From the NCBI GenBank assembly GCA_031264645.1, contig JAISDR010000129.1:1-7480 (forward strand): a stretch of DNA of 7,480 bases, in the 5' to 3' direction. A model generated the notes under the pieces. The model was not told the DNA's origin and searched no databases. It was given only the letters and a program-made list of their open reading frames with translations. Shown piece after piece: positions 1 to 6,309 of this stretch. This DNA comes from Prevotellaceae bacterium (GTDB lineage: Bacteria > Bacteroidota > Bacteroidia > Bacteroidales > UBA932). The position numbers were made by a program, and so were the translations under genes. The first letter of the stretch is position 1. Each line of letters opens with the position of its first letter.

Positions 1-354
1 TTCAACGGCGACATTGCCCAGTGGTCTCCCAAGGCGGTGGCTCTGGCAAAAAAGCATGTGGAGGTGTTCAAGCAAATACGTCAGTATAAGGAACAGCCCG
101 TATCCTTCCCCCTGCCCCAGCCCCGCAATACGGAAGAATGGGACGCTGTGGTTTTCGGCGACGGCAAGGGCGAAGCACAACTGCTGTTTGTCTTCCGCAT
201 GGAAGGCGAAGACGAACAGTGTATCAAAATCCCGGACGCTCCGGGCAAATGGGAACTGCTGCTCGACAACGGCAATGCCAAATTGAAGAAGGAAAAGGAC
301 GGCTACCGCGTTTCGCTGAAGCGCAACAGCTCAGCGCTTTGGATCAGAAAATAA
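1..354 (+). CDS. C-terminal fragment of a probable secreted glycoside hydrolase (alpha-galactosidase/melibiase-like)
   Basis: The frame is open from the first base and ends with TAA at 352-354, so about 117 C-terminal residues are present and the start lies outside the window. The fragment begins with a GDIAQWSPKAVALAKKH helix, resembling the last helix of the catalytic barrel in GH36/GH27-type enzymes. A linker follows, then a stretch rich in beta-strands (EWDAVVFGDG, AQLLFVFRM, GKWELLLDNG, YRVSLKRNSSALWIRK) that fits the small C-terminal beta-sandwich of such enzymes. No catalytic residue is in view, so family and substrate are inferred. The next gene, a GH78-like enzyme, starts 29 bp downstream on the same strand, which supports a shared glycan-degradation operon. 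It could be another glycosidase clan with a similar C-terminal domain. The coding call is firm; the family call is tentative. Confidence 0.6.
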   Translation, partial: FNGDIAQWSPKAVALAKKHVEVFKQIRQYKEQPVSFPLPQPRNTEEWDAVVFGDGKGEAQLLFVFRMEGEDEQCIKIPDAPGKWELLLDNGNAKLKKEKDGYRVSLKRNSSALWIRK

Positions 355-386
355 TGAACAATTAACAATGAACAATATTAACAATG
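350..386 (+). repeat. Degenerate AACAAT spacer repeat between the two glycosidase genes
   Basis: The gap between the two glycosidase genes is built from repeated AACAATGAACAAT / ATTAACAATGAA words. It gives ATG triplets at 354, 368 and 384. The one at 354 overlaps the upstream TAA and reaches a stop after three codons, the one at 368 is out of frame with the glycosidase, and the one at 384 opens directly into a signal peptide. No Shine-Dalgarno sequence is visible. Similar low-complexity filler is familiar between Bacteroidales genes. Any role is unknown. Confidence 0.55.
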
Positions 387-2294
387 AAATTACGTAAAAG
401 AAGCATAACGCTTATACTGGCGATTATCGCGGGAACAGTTTCCGCCATGTCGCAAAACGCCCCCGCTTTCCGTGAACAGTACTGGAAAGCCGGGGAACTT
501 GATCCTGCCCGCAACAGACAGTGGACAAAACCGGCTGTTTACGAAGACCGGCTGGAACGAATACCGGTAACGCCGCAATATACCTTATATATATCCGAAG
601 GCGACCGCAGCAACAGCGCCGACTATTTCCATGTCCACCCTAAATACGAATCCGACGGTACGCTGAGCATAAAGCCTTTCAGACAACATCACGCCGTGAT
701 TCTGTTTGTCGATTTGGGACGCGCCATGCCCGGGACGGTCGAGTTTGAAGCCAATCCTCCCGAAGGCGTCGTCATCAGTTTCGAAACGGGCGAAGCCATG
801 CATCCCAAACAGAAATACACGGTCGATACTCCTCCCGACGGAACAAAAAAGAAGTTCAAACCGCAGATAGATCATGCCGGATGGGCGGGAATGAGGTATG
901 TATGGATTCGTTTCGAAAACATCGCTACGCCCTTTACGCTCTTCAGTTTGAACGGAATCTATCAGGTACGTCCGAGCAACTATGTAGGCAATTTCGAATG
1001 TAGCGACGATATGCTGAACCGTATCTGGGAGATGTGTGCATATTCGGTGCATGCAATCATCGGACAGCCGGCGGGAAAAGACCCTACGCCGCTGCCCGTG
1101 CTGCAAACCCTTTGCATGGACAGGGTAGACCGTCATCCCTGGTCGGGCGATTCGAGGGTAATTCAGAAATCGGTGGAATATGTTTTTGGGGAATATGAAC
1201 TGATACGCAAGGCGAACGACAGATTTCTTCCGCTGGGTACGAGACCAATACCGTCGATGCAGAATGTCGTTCCATATACTTTGGATTTAGCTCTTGCTGA
1301 AATGGACTACCTTCGGGTGAGCGGCGATTCGCTTCATTTCGTTAAACGGCTGGAAGATATTCTGGCAATCGCGGATGAATTTGATCCGTACACGAATCCG
1401 AAAAAGGGCTGGTACTTTTTCGACTGGGACAGGCGCATTGTCAATACGCCGGTACAGGAACAGGCGGCTTACATTGGCAAGTATATTCAAGTGTGCAGGG
1501 AAGCGGCTGCGGTGGCACAGTTTATGGGCAACAGTTCCGCAGCGGAAAAACTGAACGCCAGGGCAGACGATTATTCGAAAAAATGGAAGAACGAGCATCC
1601 GAACTGGCATGGCGAGTACGATATTCATGCCCTGACAAACCTGACGCTCGGAAAGGTATTGACCGGAGACGAGGCGCGGGTGTATGAAAAAGTATATTCC
1701 GACCGTTCGCAACGCTGTACCAACACTCCGTATTTCGGCTTTTACATCCTGCAGACGCTCGCGCAAATGGGCCGGCAGGACAAGGCTCTCGAAATGATAC
1801 GCGACTATTGGGGTACGATGATACAGGCGGGAGCGACAAGCACATGGGAAGAATGGCATCCCACATGGCAGCTGCCGGCGGGAATGTTGCCGCCACAGTA
1901 CGAGCCGCCAAAAGCATGGAGCGGATTAAGCCTGATTCAGCCTTCGGGAGCGGGACCGGCTCAGTGGCTGTTGCACGAAATCATCGGTATCCAGCCGGAA
2001 TCGCCCGGATTCAAAGACGTCCGGATTGAGCCGAACGTGGTCGATTTGCAATGGGCAAAGGGAACGGCGGCAAGTCCGCTCGGAGCAATCAGCGCGGAAT
2101 GGAAAAACGATGGCAGGACGTTTGAACTTCGTTTTGATGTGCCGGAAGGCTGTCGCTCGGTAACGCTTGTGCTTCCACAGGGCAAGAAATATCTGCTCGA
2201 CAGTAAAAAAGCTACTCCCGACAAACTGTTGAACGGAAAGGCGTATTTTGTTATCAAACACAAAAGCAGTTGCAAGGCGAAGGTTGAGAATTGA
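384..2294 (+). CDS. Secreted GH78-like alpha-L-rhamnosidase (six-hairpin glycosidase)
   Basis: This 636-residue protein probably removes terminal alpha-L-rhamnose from plant or host glycans in the periplasm or at the cell surface. Residues 1-22 form a signal peptide (KLRKR, then a hydrophobic stretch, then TVSA). Residues about 95-195 form a beta-sandwich with the GTVEFEANPPEGVVISFETGEAM pattern split by family-typical turns. The F205-E-C-S-D-D-M-L-N-R-I-W-E start of the (alpha/alpha)6 barrel follows. The catalytic loop reads M245-D-R-V-D-R-H-P-W-S-G-D256, matching the RDR..W.GD form found in some GH78 relatives, with D249 as likely general acid. GATSTWEEW (483-491) supplies the second catalytic glutamate, probably E489. 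The C-terminal sandwich starts near 535. It is shorter than many GH78 enzymes (about 900 residues). The start at 384 is chosen because the signal peptide begins there. Substrate specificity is unproven. Confidence 0.85.
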   Translation: MKLRKRSITLILAIIAGTVSAMSQNAPAFREQYWKAGELDPARNRQWTKPAVYEDRLERIPVTPQYTLYISEGDRSNSADYFHVHPKYESDGTLSIKPFRQHHAVILFVDLGRAMPGTVEFEANPPEGVVISFETGEAMHPKQKYTVDTPPDGTKKKFKPQIDHAGWAGMRYVWIRFENIATPFTLFSLNGIYQVRPSNYVGNFECSDDMLNRIWEMCAYSVHAIIGQPAGKDPTPLPVLQTLCMDRVDRHPWSGDSRVIQKSVEYVFGEYELIRKANDRFLPLGTRPIPSMQNVVPYTLDLALAEMDYLRVSGDSLHFVKRLEDILAIADEFDPYTNPKKGWYFFDWDRRIVNTPVQEQAAYIGKYIQVCREAAAVAQFMGNSSAAEKLNARADDYSKKWKNEHPNWHGEYDIHALTNLTLGKVLTGDEARVYEKVYSDRSQRCTNTPYFGFYILQTLAQMGRQDKALEMIRDYWGTMIQAGATSTWEEWHPTWQLPAGMLPPQYEPPKAWSGLSLIQPSGAGPAQWLLHEIIGIQPESPGFKDVRIEPNVVDLQWAKGTAASPLGAISAEWKNDGRTFELRFDVPEGCRSVTLVLPQGKKYLLDSKKATPDKLLNGKAYFVIKHKSSCKAKVEN

Positions 2295-2303
2295 AAGTTG
2301 AGA
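2278..2303 (+). repeat. Degenerate TTGAGAATTGAAAG spacer repeat overlapping the rhamnosidase stop
   Basis: The bases around the rhamnosidase stop read as short repeats of the words GTTGAGA and ATTGAAAG. The last few codons (KVEN) and the TGA stop at 2292-2294 are part of this filler, so the true ancestral end of the protein may lie a few codons earlier. Such spacer words are common between Bacteroidales genes. Confidence 0.45.
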
Positions 2304-2314
2304 TGGCTTATGAC

Positions 2315-2352
2315 AAAGAGATTGTTTTTATTTCTATTGAAACAACCTCTTT
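2315..2352 (+). terminator. Possible transcription terminator after the glycosidase genes
   Basis: AAAGAGATTGTTT (2315-2327) pairs with AAACAACCTCTTT (2340-2352), a 13-bp stem with one A/C mismatch and a 12-base loop. A T-rich stretch (CGTTATTTTC) follows. The stem is AT-rich and the T-tract is interrupted, so this is a weak intrinsic terminator candidate. Its position between the end of the glycosidase genes and a new promoter at 2407 supports the call. Confidence 0.45.
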
Positions 2353-2381
2353 CGTTATTTTCGGAGCATTTTATCAAAAAA

Positions 2382-2414
2382 TTGCAGTCAAATAAAATTC
2401 ATTTCGTACCTTTG
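2382..2414 (+). promoter_or_regulatory. Bacteroidetes-type promoter of the dipeptidase gene
   Basis: TACCTTTG at 2407-2414 matches the Bacteroidetes -7 consensus TAnnTTTG exactly. An ATTG at 2381-2384 can serve as the -33 element, with a 22-bp gap that is slightly longer than usual. Transcription would begin near 2420, giving a leader of roughly 20-25 bases before the ATG at 2444. The leader is AT-rich with no Shine-Dalgarno sequence, normal for this phylum. The promoter probably also serves argF' and rsmE, which follow at short spacing. Confidence 0.6.
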
Positions 2415-2443
2415 CGCAATAATTTTACAAATACTTATAGATT

Positions 2444-4171
2444 ATGAAGAAAATATTATTAACACTTACTCTGACTGCAATGATATGTATTGCAGAGCCT
2501 TCTATGGCATGTACCAATTTTTTGATTACCAAGGGAGCGTCAAAAAACGGGTCTACATTTATCACTTATGCTGCCGATTCGCATACTCTTTACGGAGAAT
2601 TGTATTTCTGGCCTGCTGCAAGTTATCCCGACGGCGCGATGCTTCAGGTATACGAATGGGATTCGGGAAAATTTCTTGGCGAGATACCGCAAGTGTCGAA
2701 TACATATCGCGTTACAGGGAACATGAACGAACATTCTCTGGCTATAGGCGAGACGACTTTCGGCGGAGTCGGGAAATTAGTCGATACAACAGGCATAATC
2801 GACTACGGCAGTTTGATATACATCACGCTGCAGAGAGCTAAAAACGCCCGTGAAGCCATCAAAATCATGACAGAGCTGGTCGAAGCGTACGGATACTGTT
2901 CGGCTGGCGAATCATTCTCTATCGCCGATCCCGACGAAGTCTGGATTTTGGAAATGGTTGGCAAGGGAACGAAAATTCAATACGACAAAAAAAGCCAGTC
3001 CGCAAGGAATCTTAACAAAGGCGCGGCATGGGTAGCCCTGCGTATCCCCGACGGATATGTCTGCGCTCATGCAAATCAGGCAAGGATACGGACGTTTCCA
3101 TTGAGCAACGGGCAGACGTCGATATCTTCCAAAGAAATAGACCGGATATTCAATCCCGAAGTCGAGACGGTTTATGCCGCCGACGTCGTTAACGTAGCCC
3201 GCGAATCCGGTCTGTACAGCGGGAAAGATGAGGATTTCAGCTTTTCGGACATATATAACCCTCTCGATTTTGGCGGCGCGCGCGGCTGTGAAGCAAGGGT
3301 CTGGTCGTTTTTCAAAAGCATAAACAACGACATGTGGAAATATCAGGATCATGCAAAAGGCTATGATCTGGAAAACCGCATGCCGCTATATATCAAACCT
3401 GACGAGAAGATTTCTTTTGAGCATGTTGCGGGAATGATGAGGGATCATTATGAAGGCACTGAAATAGATATGACAACGGATATAGGCGCCGGACCTTTCA
3501 AGTCGCCGTATCGCTGGCGTCCGATGAGCTGGGAAGTCGACGGTGAAAGGTTTGTTCACGAAAGAGCGATTGCAACGCAGCAGACCGGTTTCTGGTTTGT
3601 AGCCGAAAGCAGGAGCAGTATGCCCCGGACGCTGGCGGGAATCCTGTGGTTCAGCGCCGACGACGCCGCAACGTCCTGCCTTACGCCGATATACAGTTGC
3701 AGTACCCGCGTGCCGGAAGAGTATGCGGTGGGCAACGGCGATTTGCTGACATATTCCGATAACGCGGCGTTCTGGGTTTTCAACCGTGTAACAAATTTCG
3801 CCTATTCGCGCTACGATGCTGTCAGCGAGGATATAATCAGCCTGCAAAATGAACTTGAATCAAAATATGTCGAGATGCTTGAAGTCATCGATGAACATGC
3901 GAAAAAACTGTATGCCGGCAGCGAAGACAGGGCAATAGAGTTTGTAACCGATTTTTCGGTGAACACAGCCGCATCGACAATCAGGCGCTGGAAAGAATTA
4001 GACCGCTATCTCCTTGTGAAATACATTGACGGGAATATAAAAAAGGAAGCTAACGGCGAATTTCTGCGTACTTCCACCGGTATGCCCGTTTCGCCGGAAC
4101 AGCCTCAATTGCCGGAGTTCTGGCGCAGGGCAATTAAAAACGACGCAGGAGAAAAATTAAAAGCGAAATAA
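2444..4171 (+). CDS. Exported C69-family dipeptidase (N-terminal nucleophile hydrolase)
   Basis: This 575-residue peptidase belongs to family C69 (PepD type), which cleaves dipeptides using an N-terminal cysteine. Residues 1-22 are a signal peptide (MKKILLTLTLTAMIC, ending PSMA). Cleavage after A22 would expose C23 of ACTNFLITKGAS, the expected nucleophile. Further family motifs are visible: GNMNEHSLAIGETTFGG (92-108), GESFSIADPDEVWILEM (155-171) and the W..LRIPDG.VCAHANQARI block (196-215). Length is normal for Bacteroidales members. It probably acts in the periplasm, trimming peptides taken up by the cell. argF' starts 15 bp after its stop, so the two are likely co-transcribed. The ATG at 2444 is right for a signal peptide and sits behind a good promoter. 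The dipeptide preference cannot be read from the sequence. Confidence 0.9.
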   Translation: MKKILLTLTLTAMICIAEPSMACTNFLITKGASKNGSTFITYAADSHTLYGELYFWPAASYPDGAMLQVYEWDSGKFLGEIPQVSNTYRVTGNMNEHSLAIGETTFGGVGKLVDTTGIIDYGSLIYITLQRAKNAREAIKIMTELVEAYGYCSAGESFSIADPDEVWILEMVGKGTKIQYDKKSQSARNLNKGAAWVALRIPDGYVCAHANQARIRTFPLSNGQTSISSKEIDRIFNPEVETVYAADVVNVARESGLYSGKDEDFSFSDIYNPLDFGGARGCEARVWSFFKSINNDMWKYQDHAKGYDLENRMPLYIKPDEKISFEHVAGMMRDHYEGTEIDMTTDIGAGPFKSPYRWRPMSWEVDGERFVHERAIATQQTGFWFVAESRSSMPRTLAGILWFSADDAATSCLTPIYSCSTRVPEEYAVGNGDLLTYSDNAAFWVFNRVTNFAYSRYDAVSEDIISLQNELESKYVEMLEVIDEHAKKLYAGSEDRAIEFVTDFSVNTAASTIRRWKELDRYLLVKYIDGNIKKEANGEFLRTSTGMPVSPEQPQLPEFWRRAIKNDAGEKLKAK

Positions 4172-4186
4172 GAAAAAATATTCATA

Positions 4187-5146
4187 ATGAGAAATTTTAC
4201 ATCGGTACACGATATCGGCAATATTGATATTGCCTTAAAAGAAGCTTTTGATTTAAAGAAAGACGTATTCAAATACAATAATCTGGGGAAAAACAGGACT
4301 TTGCTTGCAATATTCTTCAACTCCAGTCTGCGTACAAGGTTAAGCACCCAGAAAGCAGCCCTGAATCTCGGAATGAATGTCATTGTGCTCGACGTAAATC
4401 AGGGCGCATGGAAACTCGAAACCGGACACGGGGTTATCATGGACGGGGACAAGCCGGAGCATATACTTGAGGCTATTCCCGTCATGGGAAGTTATTGCGA
4501 TATTATAGGCGTGCGTTCTTTCGCGCAGTTCGAAAGTAAACAGGACGACTATGAGGAGAAAATCCTGAATCAGTTTATCCGGTATTCGGGGAAGCCTGTT
4601 TTCAGCATGGAAGCTGCAACGCGACATCCCCTGCAAAGTTTCGCCGATTTGATAACCATTGAAGAATACAAAAAAACCGCGCGTCCCAAAATTGTCATGA
4701 CATGGGCGCCTCATCCGCGCGCATTGCCGCAGGCTGTGCCAAATTCATTCGCAGAGTGGATAAATGCAGGCGATTACGAATTTGTTATAACTCATCCCGA
4801 AGGATACGAACTTGACGAGCGATTTGTTGGAGATGCAAAAGTCGAGTATAATCAGGATAAGGCATTTGAAGGCGCCGATTTTGTTTATGCAAAGAACTGG
4901 GCGGCATACGCCGATCCCAATTACGGCAGGATTTTGAGCAGGGACAGAGCCTGGACTGTAGACGCCCGAAAAATGGCGCTAACCGGCGGGGCATATTTCA
5001 TGCACTGTTTACCGGTGAGGCGCAATATGATTGTTACGGACGAAGTTATCGAAAGTCCGCAGTCCATCGTCATACCCGAAGCCGCGAACAGGGTTATCTC
5101 GGCTCAGGTCGTGCTGAAACGGCTGTTAACGGATAACCATGATTAA
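4187..5146 (+). CDS. argF': N-succinylornithine carbamoyltransferase
   Basis: This 319-residue cytosolic enzyme transfers the carbamoyl group from carbamoyl phosphate to N-succinyl-L-ornithine, giving N-succinylcitrulline in the Bacteroidetes route to arginine. The carbamoyl-phosphate loop S47-L-R-T-R51, the H147-P-L-Q150 motif and H273-C-L-P276 are all present. Much of the protein reads like the B. fragilis enzyme as I remember it, especially 43-79, 137-178 and 269-300. Position 90 is proline (G87-D-K-P90-E). In this family proline there marks succinylornithine specificity, whereas acetylornithine enzymes such as that of Xanthomonas carry glutamate. The ATG at 4187 gives the family's usual N-terminus. 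It lies 15 bp after the dipeptidase and 18 bp before rsmE, with no separate promoter visible. An ordinary ornithine carbamoyltransferase is unlikely. Confidence 0.95.
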   Translation: MRNFTSVHDIGNIDIALKEAFDLKKDVFKYNNLGKNRTLLAIFFNSSLRTRLSTQKAALNLGMNVIVLDVNQGAWKLETGHGVIMDGDKPEHILEAIPVMGSYCDIIGVRSFAQFESKQDDYEEKILNQFIRYSGKPVFSMEAATRHPLQSFADLITIEEYKKTARPKIVMTWAPHPRALPQAVPNSFAEWINAGDYEFVITHPEGYELDERFVGDAKVEYNQDKAFEGADFVYAKNWAAYADPNYGRILSRDRAWTVDARKMALTGGAYFMHCLPVRRNMIVTDEVIESPQSIVIPEAANRVISAQVVLKRLLTDNHD

Positions 5147-5164
5147 ATATAAACTGTCGTACAA

Positions 5165-5866
5165 ATGTTTTATTCTGAAATAATTGAAAACGAAATTTGT
5201 GTCCTGAATCCCGACGAGTCAAGACACTGCATCGGCGTACTGAGACATCATAATGGCGATATTATTGACGTCTTCAGCCGTTCGGGCGAAATCTATACGG
5301 CAAAGATTATCAATGACAGCCAGAGAGAATGCGTCCTTAGCATCATCGACGCAAAGCCGGTCTACAGGCGTCCCGAATTTCTCCATATCGCTATTGCTCC
5401 CACGAAAAACAGCGACCGTTTCGAGTGGTTCGTCGAAAAAGCCGTGGAAATAGGCGTGGAAGAGATTACTCCGCTGTTGTGCGAACATTCGGAACGAAAG
5501 GCGCTGAAAACAGACAGACTGGAGAAAATCGTGGTTTCGGCAATGAAGCAGTCTTTAAACCTGAATTTCCCCAAAATCAATCAAGCTGTGGAATTTAAGG
5601 AGTTTATCATACGGAGGACGGAAAAGATAAAGTGCATTGCATACTGCGAAGAGAAAACTATAACTTTTGCTGAAACAATCTCATCGGGCAATCCGACACT
5701 GGCAATGATAGGTCCCGAAGGCGATTTTTCGAAACAGGAGGTGGAAATGGCTATATCCAAAGAGTTTATACCTGTTTCCTTAGGTCGTAACAGACTGCGG
5801 ACGGAAACGGCAGGAACCGTGTCGTGCGCTATTTTTCAATGCGCAACAGAACGGCGTTTAAGTTAA
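5165..5866 (+). CDS. rsmE: 16S rRNA (uracil-1498-N3)-methyltransferase RsmE
   Basis: RsmE methylates N3 of U1498 in helix 44 of 16S rRNA with S-adenosylmethionine, acting on the assembled small subunit. The 233-residue protein has the normal length. Residues 1-65 form the PUA-like RNA-binding domain, including H21 and the VLR at 25-27. Residues about 70-230 form the SPOUT methyltransferase domain with its knot. Family signatures are EKAVEIGV (91-98), SERK (109-112), AMKQS (126-130), IGPEGDFS (182-189) and LGRNRLRTETAG (206-217), the last two making the methyl-donor pocket. The ATG at 5165 gives the canonical N-terminus (MFYSE). It follows argF' by 18 bp and is probably the last gene of the unit that starts at 2444. 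No classic intrinsic terminator follows; the hairpin array begins about 110 bp downstream. Confidence 0.95.
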   Translation: MFYSEIIENEICVLNPDESRHCIGVLRHHNGDIIDVFSRSGEIYTAKIINDSQRECVLSIIDAKPVYRRPEFLHIAIAPTKNSDRFEWFVEKAVEIGVEEITPLLCEHSERKALKTDRLEKIVVSAMKQSLNLNFPKINQAVEFKEFIIRRTEKIKCIAYCEEKTITFAETISSGNPTLAMIGPEGDFSKQEVEMAISKEFIPVSLGRNRLRTETAGTVSCAIFQCATERRLS

Positions 5867-5979
5867 GAACTGAAAATTATTATTAATAGCATATTAAGAG
5901 GCTGCTTTCTGACTGGAAGTTGTCCGTCATTGCCTTGCTGTGTTTTGCAATGTCTTACTTGAAATGTTAATTAATTAAG
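5867..5979. other. AT-rich spacer between rsmE and the tandem array
   Basis: I see no gene, RNA gene or strong terminator here. The only dyad is a weak TTAATA-GCA-TATTAA (5883-5897) without a T-tract. A TTCTGACTGGAAGTTGTC stretch near 5906-5923 loosely resembles the end of the array unit that follows, but not well enough to call a fourth copy. Together with the array and the promoter region it forms a 443-base gap without a gene. Confidence 0.6.
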
Positions 5980-6228
5980 TTTTGTCCTCAGATTAAAATA
6001 ATCTTGGGACATTGCAAATGCAATATCCCAAGATTGTCGATCATTTCTGACAAAGTGTCAGGGAATGCTCTCAGATTAAAATAATCTCGGGACATTGCAA
6101 ATGCAATACCCCAAGATTGTCGATCATTTCTGACAAAGTGTCAGGTTTTGCCCTCAGATTAAAATAATCCGGGACACTGCAAAATGCAATATCTTAAAAT
6201 TGTTGATCATTTCTGAAAAAAATTTCAT
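5980..6228. repeat. Three tandem 83-bp repeats with nested inverted repeats
   Basis: Three units start at 5980, 6063 and 6146, an exact 83-bp period. Each has a variable 7-base lead (ttttgtc, gaatgct, ttttgcc) and a 76-base core that starts CTCAGATTAAAATAATC. Unit 1 can fold into three hairpins: GATTA-AAA-TAATC; a long stem AATCTTGGGA / TCCCAAGATT (10 perfect pairs) topped, after one mismatch, by ATTGC-AAAT-GCAAT; and CTGACA-AAG-TGTCAG. Unit 2 keeps all three but has two mismatches in the long stem. Unit 3 keeps the leading dyad but has lost most of the long stem and all of the third hairpin. One base lost and one gained in unit 3 leave the period intact. The spacing is too short for CRISPR spacers and no coding frame fits. 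Function is unknown: a REP-like or MITE-like intergenic repeat, an RNA element, or a protein-binding array are all possible. Confidence 0.9.
6001..6036. repeat. Main hairpin of array unit 1
   Basis: The long dyad starts with the AATC that ends the small GATTA-AAA-TAATC hairpin, so its left arm partly overlaps that hairpin. The stem is 10 perfect pairs, one C/A mismatch, 5 pairs, and an AAAT loop. The overlap means the two hairpins compete for the same AATC in RNA. No T-tract follows, so it is not a standard intrinsic terminator, although it could block 3' exonucleases on the rsmE transcript. Confidence 0.7.
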
Positions 6229-6255
6229 TATTCTCAAAAATTAGTATTATTTTTG
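6223..6255 (+). promoter_or_regulatory. Promoter of the DUF6261-type gene
   Basis: TATTTTTG at 6248-6255 matches the Bacteroidetes -7 consensus TAnnTTTG. TTTC at 6223-6226 could be an imperfect -33 element at a 21-bp gap and lies in the decayed end of the third array unit. Transcription would start near 6261-6263. This rules out the longest open frame start (TTG at 6253), which would overlap the -7 box, and supports the ATG at 6310. Confidence 0.5.
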
Positions 6256-6309
6256 TCCCCAAATTTATGTCATGTTTGGAATTGGAAATTATATAAAACT
6301 ATTGATGTT

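Noticed and set aside
585..1136. 183-residue minus-strand open frame inside the rhamnosidase gene
   Set aside because: It is a shadow of a well-supported gene with catalytic motifs on the + strand; other long opposite-strand frames in the window were rejected for the same reason.
5897..5979. A fourth, upstream copy of the 83-bp unit
   Set aside because: Only a short TTCTGAC...GTC similarity is visible; the CTCAGATT lead and the long dyad are absent.
6001..6036. Intrinsic terminator for rsmE
   Set aside because: The stem is strong but is followed by GTCGATCATTTC and not a T-tract, so it does not fit a classic terminator.
5980..6228. CRISPR array
   Set aside because: The repeated part (76 bp) is far longer than the 7-base gaps, copies diverge strongly, and no cas gene is present.
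6253..6309. Longer N-terminus of the DUF6261-type protein starting at the TTG at 6253
   Set aside because: The TTG overlaps the -7 box at 6248-6255 and the added 19 residues do not match the family start, which begins at the ATG at 6310.
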